From Eopsaltria australis (lineage: Eukaryota; Chordata; Aves; Passeriformes; Petroicidae), in assembly GCA_034509425.1 (NCBI GenBank), contig JAVTVJ010000001.1, positions 14,031,501 through 14,095,500 of the forward strand: a stretch of DNA of 64,000 nt. The letters are read 5' to 3'. Shown here piece after piece: positions 23,875 through 37,800 of the stretch. The notes beneath the pieces are model-generated. The model saw only the letters and a list, made by a program, of their open reading frames with translations, did not search any database and was not told where the DNA came from. A program made the position numbers and the translations under genes. Numbering within the stretch: the stretch's first letter is position 1; every line of letters starts with the position of its first letter.

Positions 23875-26800
23875 AACAGTCTCTTCAATGGACCTCCACG
23901 CAAGTGATAAATGGTGGAGGGGAGGAGACAGACAGCAACTGGGTAAGGTTAGTTGTTTGCTGTCTGTGCTGTGAAAAAGAGCCCACCACAATTTTTTTAA
24001 GAGTGTCTTCAAATATTTGCCCTGCATAATGAGGGAGTGCTGGAGAAGTGATATTTCAGATATGAATGCAAAACTTAAGCCTTTGGTTGAAGATTGGATG
24101 CATAGGATTTTATTTACAATTCTACTTAAATGCACATTCCACCTCTGTTTAGTTGTGTATGACCTTAAATATGTGGTCCTCCTTTCGTCCAAACCCTTGG
24201 TGATTTTCTTCTTGAACCTCATCCTTTGTTCTTTTCAGAAATGCAATAAATACTCCAACTTAATGCATTAAATATGAAAAGACTTACTAGAGGGACAAAA
24301 CTTATAAATGATTCAAAAGGCCTTATGGTGGAAAGCATCTATTTGAAAACATTTATTATTAATTTCACAGTTTAGATGAAGTTCCTATAAGGCAGTCATT
24401 TATTAAATATTGACTTCTGTTCAGTCCACCAGATATGTTTATCTGTATGACAGCACCTATAACCAAAGAAGAGCAAAACACCAAAATGTTCCAGTCACTG
24501 ATTTAGGTAATGAAGAGGAAATGTTTATTTTGCTAAGGAGCTATCAAACATAACCAAAGCATTTAGTTGAGACAACAAACATTGTGCATTGTGTCACTAA
24601 AACAAAGAATGTCTTAAGAGTTGGAACAGTTAGAATTAAATTGAATATAGGGGGAAAAATTTGCTAAATGTTATAAATACTAATTGAACTAAAGTGTGCT
24701 AATAAAGAACATGTCACTTCAAAAAAGCCAAATTATTTTACAGACAAAGATTTCATAATCGGAACCAAAACTACTATTACTACTGCCTTGTGGAGGCAAT
24801 GGCATCATTCAGAAAGGTGTGCATGACAGTGCTGTGCCAGTGCTGGTGAGTTGGCTCCTTCCTACCAGCCAGCTCTTTCTAGGCTAAGGAGATGGTAATT
24901 TACTCACAGAGTCACACAAGTTTTGTTTTGTGACAGACCGCAAACAAATGACAGTGAACAAATAACACAATAATTACTCTTTGCTCTCCTCTTTGAATAA
25001 TTTCATGTTATCAAGTTGGGTGTTATATCAAAAGAACTAGAAGGTAATCTTATTCCAAAAATGAGCAAGTGAGGTCAAGCTGTATGGAGGCACATGTAGA
25101 TTGATGGGATCTTCAACAGCACACTAAATTACTCCTGTTTCCCAAACTCAAAAAAGCATAGCTAATTGTCATTGTAGTGTAACAAAGCATCATAATTAAT
25201 GTTAACTAAATTAGCACCAAGATGAAAGAAAATGTATGGCAGTGAACCTGTGAAATTATTTAGATGTTGCTGCTGACGGATATATGTGAGGTGATCTGGA
25301 TCCTCATAACTTTCACACCTCCTTAGTGGTGCTGGTCATTGCCTGGGATCACTGTTCCTGTGAGACAGAAAGGAAAGGGCAAATCCATAAAGGAGGCCAA
25401 GTTAAAGAAAGTGTTTTCCTTCAATCAGTTCCACAACTCTCAGGATAGACTGAGGGATTTGGTAGGGAGGGAAATTCTTGGCAGAAGTGGTGTCATGCTA
25501 GTGAGGGACACAGAAGGAGACTGCTGCGGGACACAGATCAACACATCCAAAATACTAGTCTAGGTCTGATTCAACACCATACATAAAATACTTGTGAAAT
25601 CAATGTCAGAACTATTTTAAGATTTTCTACTCCACAATCATCCTGTATTTTTGAGCGTTACTGTGCTTCCTGATATTGTTTAAATTTTAATTTATCTCCT
25701 CAGAGTCTGTCCTGACCATGTCTTTGACTTTTAAAGTGTTTTTTCCTTTTATTGTGCTGTGAGAATGTAAGTGTGATTAGATGTGGTGTCATGAACACTG
25801 CAGTGATCAAATCAGATAGCCAAGACTGAAATAAAAAGTATTTTATGTACAGTAAGAAAAATACTTTTTTTCTTTTCAGCTTTTCTATTTAGGTAGCAGC
25901 AAAGCTTAGTCATGAGGGTGAAAAATCAAAGGCGTCAATATTAATGCTGAAATAATAGACTCCACTCTGATGTCATTTGCATTCACAGGAATTAAGGATG
26001 CTTTATTCTGCTACCCAGTATCACAAATCCAGATAATTCTGAAGAAACCATTATGGATTTACAATGGCGTAAATGAAATAGGGACCTTAATAGCTTACAT
26101 TCCCACTCAGCACTCATTGTCCACATGCATATTTCATGACCACCACTACTAGCTCATCAGCCACTTTACCATTTGTGAGGAGCTACTGTGCTGTATATTT
26201 CTAACCTAAAACACTTTCCAGTCTTCTATTGAAGGCTCATTGAAGACAAAGCAGGTGTGTCTAAGAAGTGCCTAGTGTCAAAAGAAGAGCTGTGTGCTCA
26301 GCTTGAAGATGCTCCTGTGATGATAGGATGTACTTTCAACCTGTGACTGCCATGTCAGCAACTGCAGCTCATGGCTGCCTCTGTCAGTAAAAACATTCAG
26401 TTTTCAACACCTCACCTCCTCCATGTTTTGGGGGAGTAGTATTTAAAACATAATGAGGGCCTAATCCGACAAAAAGAGAGGCATTGAAAGGTGTTGCTTT
26501 ATCTTAAGTGACAAATCTATTGCTATTCATCAAACAGCTTCCAGTATTACGGCAGTGCTGGATTGAACACCCTGCCCAATTAAAACATCTAGCACTTATC
26601 TCACATTGGGTTCATCAGTACTGAGCCTGCACTGTTGGAAGTGACAGCACTTAGGGGACTGTAAAACTGATCCAGCTGAGATGATAATACACCCTCTTCC
26701 TATTCACAGCTCTTGTTTTTTGATTCAGCTAAAACTAACTTTTGACATTTGTGTGTAATACAGGATGAAGTGATAGTCCAGAGACTTGAAAGCTGTAGAA

Positions 26801-27165
26801 AAACCAAACACTTGGTTTAAGAAGCTTAAATCCCATGGCTAGATGTTGTTATTCACAGTTAGAATTTGATAATTGAGATATCAGCAATCCACTAAGAAAC
26901 TGTCTAGCTGTGAAATCCATCATTAGCAGAGTTAGAAATGAAGGCATCTTGGGGAGCCTCTAGCTGAGGTGGCACCCACATGGTTCAAGTGCCCAGAGGA
27001 AATGCTGGCAATGGGAGCAAGTCCAGTTCTGCGCTTTCCTAATTTTCATGCTTCATTGATCTGACTGAGTCTTTGGTATTATTGCAACAATTTTTATGGA
27101 CAATGCATTTTCAGTGACTCAGGTTTGCAGACAATTTTGTTTCTAAATGATCCTTTTAAAGTTTT
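23875..27165. other. Unique AT-rich non-coding DNA
   Basis: No gene is recognised. The 74-codon plus frame at 25339-25563 is lysine- and arginine-rich near its start but has no known domain. Around 26455-26490 a GGGCCTAATCCGAC start resembles one end of another old sauropsid palindromic repeat; the match is too short to call. Confidence 0.5.
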
Positions 27166-27170
27166 GTAAG

Positions 27171-28020
27171 TCAGACATCATTCAAATTTAGAAGAAATCT
27201 ATCCTTTCTGCTGTATTTATCTCCACAGGAAATATTTCTGTGAGAACACCAAATAAGGCAGTTGGAGAAGGTTATCCATGGATATGTTTCAGAATTTACC
27301 CCATTTGAAAGAAGAAAAGAGAGAGGAGATTGTGGTTCCACTGAGCTGCAAAAGTGGTGCTTGACAAAGAACTGTCTGATGTAGGCTAACAAGAATGAAT
27401 CATGAAGTGGATGTGAGAGGAAGCACAGGTAGGTGCTTACCAAAGCACAGGAAGAAAATACAGTAGCGTTCAGTCCTCTCAAGCACATTGAGAAAGCAGG
27501 ATGCTGGCATTGTTGCTCATGATCACTTTCTCCAGAAATGTGATGAGGTTGAAGGGCAGGGCACCCTTATGGCCTTTGTTGTGATAAATTATTGATCATT
27601 ACAATAACTGTAGCTGACTTTGCACTGCAAGATGGTGAAAATGTGCTTGTTCATAAATGCATGACTGTCTCCTGACCATGAAATGTTTTTTGAGGGGAGA
27701 CATTCTGCAGGATTCCTTGGGGCTCTCCAGCCCTCTTCCTGCAATCATGTTAGAAAACTCATCCAAGTGCTTTGGTAGAAGAGAAGTCAAAGGGAGTTCT
27801 TACAAATGTGATGCTCATACGAAACAGTAAAAAACCAAGGAAAGTCTGTGGGAAAGGAAAGGAGACCAGTCTGTAACTCACTTCTGTAGCTGAGAAGCAC
27901 TCTGCACACACTCAGATCCAGATGAAGGGAAACATGTTCTTCAGGTTGAGAGCACACCTCAGCCCCAGTGCAGCCTTCTGCTTGCATGGAGGAATTATCC
28001 AGCTGCCTCAAGGGGACCAA
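27171..28020 (-). other. ORF-dense patch, possible decayed coding remnant
   Basis: Three minus-strand open frames follow one another here: 27787-28020 (77 codons), 27599-27790 (63 codons) and 27171-27488 (105 codons). Base composition is slightly more GC-rich than the flanks. None shows a domain I recognise, and there is no poly(A) tail or flanking target-site duplication that I can see. The patch could be a decayed pseudogene or retroelement, or chance. I give it no function. Confidence 0.2.
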
Positions 28021-28129
28021 AGGAACCTGGCTCTTTGGCCAAGACAGATGTTTGAAGTGTGTGCGGTTAACTTAAATGTTATACATCCATATCAGTCTTT
28101 CCTATTTGACAGTTTGCAAGAGTCTTAAA

Positions 28130-30990
28130 ATAATAAGGAAGAAAAAATGGTTCTCAGAAACAAAATAAAATTTTTGTGGGGTTTAGGATAATTCCAGTTC
28201 AAAACTTGCTTTATCACAGACTTTTTTGTAACTTGTCTGTGGTTTTTGTAATGTGCCATTTCAGTTTTTCAATTACTTGCTCCACAGGAATATTTAAGAA
28301 TTTTAAGCACTTGAAAAAGTTTCAAATATGCTTGACCCTGTAAGATTATAGAAGGGATGTTTATACTGGCAGTTGTGAAACATTCATGCATGAGGAATGG
28401 GTTTAGGTTTTATATTTTTCTCACATTAATATTTGATCGATACAAACATTTACGTTATCTTCCCTTGGGTTAAGAGGTTTGGGGCTTCCTGTTGATATTC
28501 CCATATTGATAGTGGAGTACTCCACGGGAGTGTCGAATGACAGCAATAAGGAAACAGTAGTTTCCTTGTGTGTGGATTTTAAAATGGAAGTTCAGCTGAT
28601 GTCTCTAAACCCATCCCAAAAGAAGACATAATCTCATTTATTGTGCATCTCATCAGTAACTCTCATTTACCAGTTCTTTTCTCTACCAAAAATCTTTGTG
28701 AAAATTAAGTTAGGGAAAGATCTTTATCATTTTTAATTAAAATTATAAGCAATTATGCTTGAAATCTTGCCTTCTCTTTTTTTTTTCTTTTGCATGCTGT
28801 ATGCACAGCACAATGAAATAAAATAAAATATGGTATGCCTAGACTGTTACAAAAGAATTCCCTTCAGAACTGTCTAAACCCAATTTGCTACGTCTCTTTG
28901 CCTGCAGCAAGAATATCAACACATACTGTAAATCTTTCTGGTTGTCTCATTTCCTTTGGCTGTTTAAACTGCTTTGAGACAGTGAGTAGCAAACATAAAA
29001 TATGTTATTGCATTCTGTATGTGTCTGCAATTGTGAAGCTTCTCTAAATGAAAAAGATTATACTTTTAACTTTGTTTCTTTTTTCCTTTCTAGACAATTT
29101 CTATTCAGTGAGAGACAGCTTTAAGCCAGTTAAACTAGTCTCACATTCTGCCTCCTGAAAACACTTATTTTGTTTAGTTAGTTGAAAAAGGTAGTTAATA
29201 AAAACTGATGCAGCATTCCAGGCTGCAGCTCCTCCCATGAATGGGAAGGTGGGGTTGTTGGGTCCAGCCAATACAGTCCCTGCTTTCAACAGGCAGCTCT
29301 GTCTCCCTCATTTATAGACTAGAGTTATGCACTCCCAAAGTGCTTACTTCTCCCCACAGGCAATGGAGAGGAAACTACTCACTATAGATAGACATCTTCC
29401 AGATTTTTGTATTTGGGGGGTAAACCACAAAAAAAATAGTAAATGCTACCCTCTTAACTAGAAAGGCAAAGCTGAGTTTACTGCACAATGATGAGAAGTC
29501 CTAAGCTGGCTCTTGCCTAGTCCTAGTTTTTGTTTTGGCACCACAAAGCCAATTCGCCATTAGTTCTGCAGTTCATTCCCAGGTCCTAGTCCTGTGTGTT
29601 GCTAATACTCATTAGCTCACAGGATCTTCACTACCATGACCTGTGAAACTGTTTCCAGAAGCAAAATAGCCTGATTAAAAAGATCATGGGACCCTTCTGA
29701 AAAGGCAATATTGATTCTAGTGAATATCTAGTGAAAACTGCATTCAATTTTTTTCTGTTGCTCTAGTTAGCTCTCCATTCATTGAGCATTTAATCCTTAG
29801 TCACTCTTCCATGCTTTTATTCCATACTTTCACATCATGTCACACACATTTTGATTTTCACACTCTGAAAATAAGCCCAAGTTCCTGTCAAGTTGACATT
29901 TACCACTGCTGCTAGAAAATATTTGGGATATGGAGCTTGAAGCATTCGTATTTATTCTCAGGTCACTGCTGGAGATTTGATACTGGACACATAAAATTTA
30001 AGTCTTATCTGTTCTGTCCACTTCTTGTCTCTAATATATTTTGATTTTCAGTATTGCTTTCCATCAAGATTGTGATTACTGACCATACTCAAGAACACAA
30101 GCAGTTTTGTTCCCAGAATAGCAGTTACATATTTCAGGATCTTTATTGCAAATCTAAAACATTCTTGCTTGTATTGAATACTTTCAACTAAAGATGAATA
30201 TGAGAAGTGCCTCATGCATGGACCCTGTATAAAGATAGCAACATCAAAAAAACCATTCAATCCAGAGCCCCAAATAAAGATGGCTTCTAGGAAGCTGTGT
30301 AGGGATTGGAGTCAAATAAATCATTCTCCCCACATCCAGTATTCTCTGCAGGAGACTTCTAAATGAGGTGGGATTTGGGGAAGAGGAAGAGAATATAAGT
30401 TGGGAGGCTCCTGTAGTATCAGTTACAGCCTGCCCTCACCTCCATCCTTCCACTGGATGTCACCATGCTGGGGATGCTGCTGTGTGGCAGAGCAGGAAGG
30501 GACAAGCCCCCAGGTCTTCTGCCACAGGGCTGTCACAAGAGCTGACAGAATAACTTGCTGTCAAACCCAGTGTTTATCTATATGTCAAGGTATCCCTTGC
30601 CAGCAGGTTTTGAGTGTCTGCTACGGATGAATTTAGCATGGGGGACAATGAAGGTACAAATACAGTGTCATGATGGGAGAGACAGATCCCAGAACCCTTC
30701 TGGGGTGGAGGCCAACCTGGATTTTACTCTCCAGGCTAAGTATGTTATTGAAGAAGTAGGCATATAGATATCATTTTTTTCCAATTTTGGAATTAGGGGA
30801 TTCAAGCTGGTTCAAGCTGTCATCATGCCTCAGCACTGAATTAAGCCATATCACGAGGACAGTTGTATCTCCTGAAACTGATGAAAGATTGCTTCTGGGT
30901 TCAAATGGAATATAAAACCAGAAGTTCAGTGGTTGTTTGTCACTGACACATTAATAGGTCATTTTGTCTCTCTTAAATTACAAAGTAGGA
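28130..30990. other. Unique AT-rich non-coding DNA
   Basis: No gene is recognised. A modestly GC-richer piece at about 30360-30730 carries three overlapping plus-strand frames of 61, 76 and 70 codons, with no domain. Runs of T occur near 28778-28790. Nothing else can be supported. Confidence 0.5.
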
Positions 30991-30999
30991 ACACCTTTG

Positions 31000-33600
31000 A
31001 GTCAGGAGAAAAAAAGACAAAGGGAAATTATGCATATTTCATTGTTCTGTTCAACAACCAGGATTTTTAATTACATAAAACACTCATGAAGTATTAACAA
31101 TCAAATATATAGCACAACAAAATAAAATGAATAATCTGAAGCCTTTCCAGAGTAATAAGAGTAGCTACTGTATGAATCAAAGGATGATTGAATATTCTCC
31201 AGTATCTTCCCTGCTTTCAACTGTTTAATCCAAGTACCTTCTTCATATGAGGAAAATCTATTTTATATGAAAAAAAGCTCATGTTTATTAACACAAAAAT
31301 CAGAGCATTAAAGCAACTGCTAGACAGCAATTTGCATAACTGAAAACTATGACTGTTTCATAATTTTCTCTGATGTAAGATGAAATTTTTTTATTTATAT
31401 CTTTTTTTCCCTTGACATTTTTCCTTTTTTCTTTGCAATCCCCCAAAATTTAACACAGCACACTAGGGACAGCTGTCTGGTCTCAGCCCATGCAGCTCTA
31501 TTTTCAAGTGTTTAATTTGCCTCAGCAGAGCAATTAGCTATATGTAAGGTCTTTTTATCTGTATTTTTTTCCTGAAAACTGCCTAATTTATGCAATATAT
31601 AAAATATACAATGTTATGTGAGGTACATGTAAGACAAGATACTGACAAACCCCTCATGTTTAAGAAAAAAATTGTTTCTCATTAATGTAAGTGAAGAATA
31701 TGTACATATTTGTAAAAGATGAGGTCTGATTTTATGCATTATTGCATTCAAATGAGTAAATATAGCAATTAAAACAACAAGTGATTTTAAAAAATGTATC
31801 TGTTGGATCTTTTACCATAAGAAATAAATTTTCATTACTTTGAATAATATTAGCCATAGGATAGTGATATGGATACCATCTTGTGAAACGTGTACAATCT
31901 TATAGTCATCATAAAACATATATCTTAAAAGTGTCTCCTCTTACAGAACATAATTCATTTTAGTTCCAGTGTTTAACACAAAACTGACATGACTTAATTT
32001 TTATTTTTTAAAACCCTGGAGATACAGATATAAAGATGGCAATGTGAAAAAATGCTACATTTGCCATAACTCTAACATAATTTTTAGCTTGGAGTGTGAA
32101 TAATAGATCTTAGATTTTTTTTAATTTGGCTAAATGTTCAGCTTACACAAAACAAATCACTTCAATGATTGAATCTCCAAATAATTCAATTTTCAGTCAT
32201 ATATTCTGAATCACATCTGAGCTTTGTGACCTCAGTATCAGAAGTCATGTTCATGTGAAACATAGTGTTAATCTTTGGATTTCTCTCTCTGTCACTCTTC
32301 TCTTTCTTTTCCTTTCTTTGTATGATAAATATTTTATCCCCTTTCAGTTTCTAAGTGAATATTTTGCCTTGGATGCCTGACAGTAGGGTTTTATATTTGT
32401 TTACCTGCTTTCTATTACTTTTACTTCTTTCATTGTTCTGTTATAAAGCATGGTTAGTGTTAGTCACGAGATCACTTTGATCCCTTTGAAGCAAAACACT
32501 TGGGTTATTTGTACTTACAGATAATGCATGAATAGGTAGCTACTATAGCACACATATTATTGATGTGGTAAACTGAAGGTTAAAATACTTGCATTTGATT
32601 TTCCTAATACGAGTCTAAAATCTCTAATATTTGAGCATCTGATTTGAAAGGGCAGAAATGCTGGTGTGAGGCTCTCTCTACAGGGTGACAAGAAGTTTTT
32701 CATCCTCTCCAGACACCAACCTGCAAATAACCAGCAGCTGTTGATGCTGAACTTTTAAAGTACACAATGCATTTAAAGCAATGGAAGTGAAACTTCTGCA
32801 CTGAAATCAATACCATCTTGAAAAGAATCAGAATATCTGCTGGAACAAAAGAAAAAATCCATAGGGACAACAAAGTGGTCCTCAGTAAAGCAAACCATTG
32901 AAAGCAAGCTGAGTGATTTAATATTCAAACCTATTCTATTTATATTGTAAAATGATAAATAATTAAGCTATTTCCAAATAACTGCCCTGTAATTAGCAAG
33001 AAGTTTAAAATCTGCTGTAGGTTTTAGTACAGATGCAGGCAGGCAATGCATGGCTGCAGATTTCAGGATGCTGGTTTTGCCTATTTTTTCTGTCCTCAGC
33101 CAAAGGAAGAGAACACGAGAATGTGCCTGTGATAAATCTACTGTGTTTATGGATTTCTGCGCCCAAGGGGGCGGGTGAGAGTGGGAGGCAGCTGCAACAA
33201 AACCAAAAACATTTCATTTTTTTTCCTGAGAATTAGGAGTGTGTTCCAAAGGACGGCAATTTAAACTGGATTTCAGCCCTTGTAGTCCCCAGAAATCCTT
33301 AAATTTGAATTGAAAGAGGCACATAGAACCCACAACAAAATGCTATTGCACTATGGGTGGAACAAAGTTGTTTGGAAAGCACTGATGCGAGTAGCTTTTA
33401 ATATCTCAATTCAATCCATCAGTAATCTAATTCAAACTGACTGCAGCCATATTTAATAAACCACACTTAAAAAAATCATAGTGAATTAATTGTTTTAAAC
33501 TTTTATTCACCTTCTATTAGTGCCAAACCTGTGCTCTTATCTCTGACTGGAATTTAAATAGGTGGCAGTCTTTGTGTACTTCAATGCCCCTCCAATTCTC
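31000..33600. promoter_or_regulatory. AT-rich stretch resembling conserved non-coding DNA
   Basis: This region has almost no open frames and no visible transposon. It is dense in homeodomain-type TAATTA or ATTAGC cores, for example CAATTAGC near 31531, AATAATTAAG near 32958, GTAATTAGC near 32992 and GAATTAATTG near 33484. A CTCAGCAGAG motif near 31521 resembles part of a MAF-type site. Such texture is common in enhancer-rich gene deserts around developmental genes. I infer this from texture alone; AT-rich DNA yields such cores by chance, and no conservation data are available here. Pyrimidine-rich tracts lie at about 31390-31440 and 32281-32325. Confidence 0.25.
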
Positions 33601-33604
33601 TTTT

Positions 33605-34760
33605 TTCCTTTTCACACAGCCCTACATTGGCAAATGTTCAGGAATAAAAATGAAACTCTTAAGTCTCTACATTATACAATACTCATTGTCCCCTACTGCA
33701 GTTCCTTTCTACAATGACTTCACTATGCTGAAGTGACCAGAAATGCTCATAGAGTATTAAATATGACCTCATTAAAGGGTATAAATGTCCAACTACTATT
33801 GCTTTACTTGTATATCACACTATGGGTCAAATCAGCTTTTGGCTGTGTGCATGGACTTTACTGACCTAGTATCTGTGAGAGCACAATTTGGCTGACTGTG
33901 TTCAGAGAGGATGTAGTGTTAGTATTTATCTTTTTATTTTCCGTATGGAAATTAGGGTGGGAAAGGGCCCAGAGCAATATGTCTTCTGTTGAGGAAACAT
34001 TTTTTTTGGTCCTTACTATGATACAAATGCAAAACATCACTGCAATACTTACTAGAGCAATTTTTAGGATGGGCTGGAGCAGAGTGGAAATGCTGCTATG
34101 GGGCTCCCTGAGAAATAAGGCCAAGGATTTTTTTCTTGACATTCAGCACAAAACTCCCAATTTAAAACCAATGAAACATGCTGCTTCTAGTGGTGGTCCA
34201 TCTTTTCCTTCTTTTAACCTCATTTTCACATAGATAGAGTCTTATAATTTCTTTCTTTCCACCTCACCTGTTTTAATCCATCTTTCTATCTTCATAGCAC
34301 TTCCTCTTGCTCTCTTCTACACTTCTACACAGAAACTTTCTGTTTTGGGGGTGCTTTGAACTGCACGCAATTGTTACAGGTGAGGTCACAGCAGGGCTTC
34401 AGAGAAAGAAATTATTATTCACTGTTACATTATGAGACCTTTCACAGGCTTCAATTTTAATCCTTATTGGCCATCCCAGCTTTATACCAGGTTTTATTTC
34501 AGAGAGTTTGTGCAGATTTCATGATACCAGAATTACCCATCTGTTGTGGAATCAGGGCTGTTGTGCTCTGCAGGAAATTGTGTGTTCGACTGTAGAGCCA
34601 AAGCAAAGTCTAATTGGATACCTATGGATGCACCTAGCATGTAAACTGGAATATAACCCAGCCCTACAGTTTACTCCTAGGTCCTTAGCTGCCCCCATGG
34701 TGTAGCTGTGAAGAAGTACTTCTGTGAAGGATTACAATGCTTTTTCCTAAGTTTTTGCTT
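33605..34760. other. Unique non-coding DNA
   Basis: No gene is recognised. Overlapping frames on both strands at 33858-34142 (minus, 94 codons) and 33898-34233 (plus, 111 codons) show no domain. The long antisense overlap suggests a stop-poor composition, not coding. Confidence 0.5.
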
Positions 34761-34764
34761 CCTT

Positions 34765-34805
34765 TACATGTCCCTTCCAACCAAGCCATTCTGATTGATT
34801 CACTT
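34765..34805 (+). mobile_element. CR1 LINE 3'-end relic
   Basis: The string TGTCCCTTCCAACCAAGCC followed by ATTCTGATTGATTC matches the last bases of many bird CR1 copies: the CCCTTCCAACC block followed by ATTCTATGATTC-like terminal repeats. Only about 40 bp are recognisable. Upstream sequence to 34600 is not clearly CR1, so this is either a very short 5'-truncated insertion or the best-preserved end of a decayed one. Confidence 0.55.
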
Positions 34806-34809
34806 CAGG

Positions 34810-37800
34810 GTCACACCTGAGAGACATTATAAAGAAGACAGCTGTGTTCATCTCCTGCCCCTTTTACTTCAGGCTTTGCTCCCCCAGTTGCCCTGTTGAT
34901 GGCACACCATGCTTCAGAGTATGTTAGACATGCCCTCAGGTTTCCATCTTCCAGTTGAGCTCTTCTCCTGCACATCCCTAGGTCATGTATTTTCCTAATT
35001 TCTCCTTTGGTTATATTTGTATTTTCCATCCTGGTTGTGATTCTGGTATATACCCGAGCAGGACATGATGTATAAATTTAGCCCATGCAGTAGGTATCAT
35101 CATCACTTTAATTCTTTCTCCAGCTATGCCAGAAGACCTAAAGAATATTTTGTGTTCTGGAAGGCAATAAAAGCACACTGAAAAGATTGAATGGTTAAGA
35201 ATCCAGACAGCACAAAGCAGCATACTTTCAACTTCCCACTTCTTTGCTTGCAGTCCTGCTATTTTGAGAGCTGAAAGTCTACAAGGAGCAGTCACAAATG
35301 GATGCAAAACATACAGAGTCAAGATCCCTTCCATCCTATGTTCTGCGTGACTATTATCTTACATTTTAGAGTAAGTTATGTACAAGTCACATGGAATATA
35401 TTATATCTCTCTGAATTAAAAGTCAGTACTAAAAACTGACCGAATCATCAGCCATACACAGTTCAACTCTGTTTTTCCTTGCCAGTATCCAAACTAAATA
35501 CTCTAGACAAATTTTTCAAGGCACAAACAAGGGTATGAGCGGGATTTGTCTGCACACACATAAATAATTTTCTTCTTAGTTTAACAAAAATAAATGATCA
35601 GCTTAAAAATCATGAAATGAAAATATAAATCCAATGCAAATCCTGTAAAGAGTTTTCTGTCTACAGAGAGATCAAAAGCATGTCTAGATTTCCCACCAAT
35701 CATAAGTATTACTCTTCTACCCAGAAGATTGAATTTAAAAAGATTTGACTGGCCACCACTGCTTTCCCTCCTTTAAAGCTGTACTCTTTCATATCTTGGT
35801 AAGCATGATTTGAAGAACTGAGAGAGCAGCAAATCAAAACAGCAACAAAAACAACAGAAAAAAGAAGAAAAATAAAAAGCCCACAGCACAGAAATCAATT
35901 ACTAAAGAAATCACAGTAAATAAATTTCAGCACAAATGATGTCAGGTATCAAATAGGAGAGGAAAACATATTCCTCCAGGCAGCAGAATGTATATTGTTT
36001 TTATCCAAACCTAGCAATGGCAATTCTGTAGCTGAAGATTAGTGGCTCAAATTCTGCAGCACAAATCAAAACAGAGCCTTCTAAAACCACCCATAGAAAT
36101 GATGCAGACTCAAAATGAGTATCAAAAACATCATTCAGGTGTGAGCCATAGCAAATAATAGACCAGACTGTATCCAATATTCAGTGACTCACATAGAGAG
36201 TGAACCCTGTTTTGTAAAAGGCTGCAACATCTCCTTTTTTACCACCTGTTTTTCCTAGTCACTGCAGAGCTGCTAGCAAACTCCATTTTCTTTCCAAACT
36301 CCAGGCTCTCTTTCTACTGCTGACTATTGCTGGGACAGGAGCAAGAAACATCCAGGTGACCTCAGAAAATGCACTAATTTTTACAGCACCTAGATCCTTT
36401 AAAGGGGACCCAGAAAAGGCCAGGAGCCTTCTCTCCTCCTGTTCTTCTTAGTAGCAAGGCAAGTACCAGATATAACCTGATCTAGCAGAGAATGAAATAT
36501 TTCTCATACTGGATGGAACAGCACACTGAAGTCTTCTTAGCATCAGTGGGCTTTGTGTCTGTACAATGTTCAGTTTCAGAAATAGGACAAGTAGCTTATA
36601 GAAGAATACACTGGAAAAGCAAAACTTGATGGTTAATGTGTAATTTGGATGCAATTGGAAAAAATAGCAAGAAAGAGATGGAATTGGTAATAATATCTTT
36701 GTCACTCATTATAGTTGATCTAGTACATTATTTTGCATATTAGTTTCATTTCTATTTTAAGAGAAGATATGATGACGTGAAGGGGCAAACAATTATGAAA
36801 ATAATATGTTGAGTCTACCATTTTTATTTAGTTATTGAATTTTCTGGAAACGCGCATAACTTGCATTAAATTAGCTTCATTTTTTTGAAGATTTTTAATA
36901 ACAAATGAAACACTCCCACTCTGTGGATTATTTAGTCTCCTATAATTCCTTATTCTGGCTGTGATTTTGTACCCAGGCCAGCATTGTTTCTTTCTTGTAA
37001 CTAACCTTTATAAACTGCAATTGGCATTCACTCAAATGAATTTTGCTTAGTCACCAAAAAGAATCTTTTTGTGAATAAGACAAAATCTTGGGTGTTAGCC
37101 AACACAGATCTTGATTTACTTAAAAGCTTCAAAAACAAACAAAAAACTCCAAACAAAACATTAAAATGGGATGCAAACATAGTCAACAAAAACTTTTGAT
37201 TAGAAATTATTTCCTGTTAGTTCTTTTTTATAACTTTTCACTCAGTTTTAGTATATGAATACTCAGTGATTGTACTCCTGAGCTTTGTCAGTTTGGAATA
37301 GTTGTATAACACAAATTGTTTCTTTTTGTCTGCAACTTACTCAAAATTTAAGGTATTATTGTAGTGATACCTGAACTTTTGTAACCTCATATTTTTCCCA
37401 TGTTTCTGTACCTCTCTACCCATTGTCAAAGAAATTGGTGCAGTGATGTAAAATTGTACCTGACTAGCTTTGAGCTTGCATAGGGTAAGTTTCTCTTTAT
37501 TTAGAATTAGTGCAGGAAACAGTTATTCAGATTAGAAATTGCATAGGTAAGGTGGGCAGCACGGAAACAACTCAAATACAGAAATACAGGGTCTTATAAT
37601 ATCTTAGAACTTCATCCCATAGCAAACATTGAAATCCTAAAATTAATATGTAATTATCACAGACAGGATCTTCACATTTCATGTTTGTCTAGTCTCTGCA
37701 GTCCCAGTGTCTCATGAACTTGGAAATGAAGGACTAAGCAGATCCATGTGCTCCAGTAAAAGGCACTAAGTGGTAGCCCATGGCCATGGGAGAATATGAC

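Noticed and set aside
33160..33180. GC-box (GGGGGCGGG) as a promoter
   Set aside because: It is isolated, with no CpG island, no TATA box and no downstream gene.
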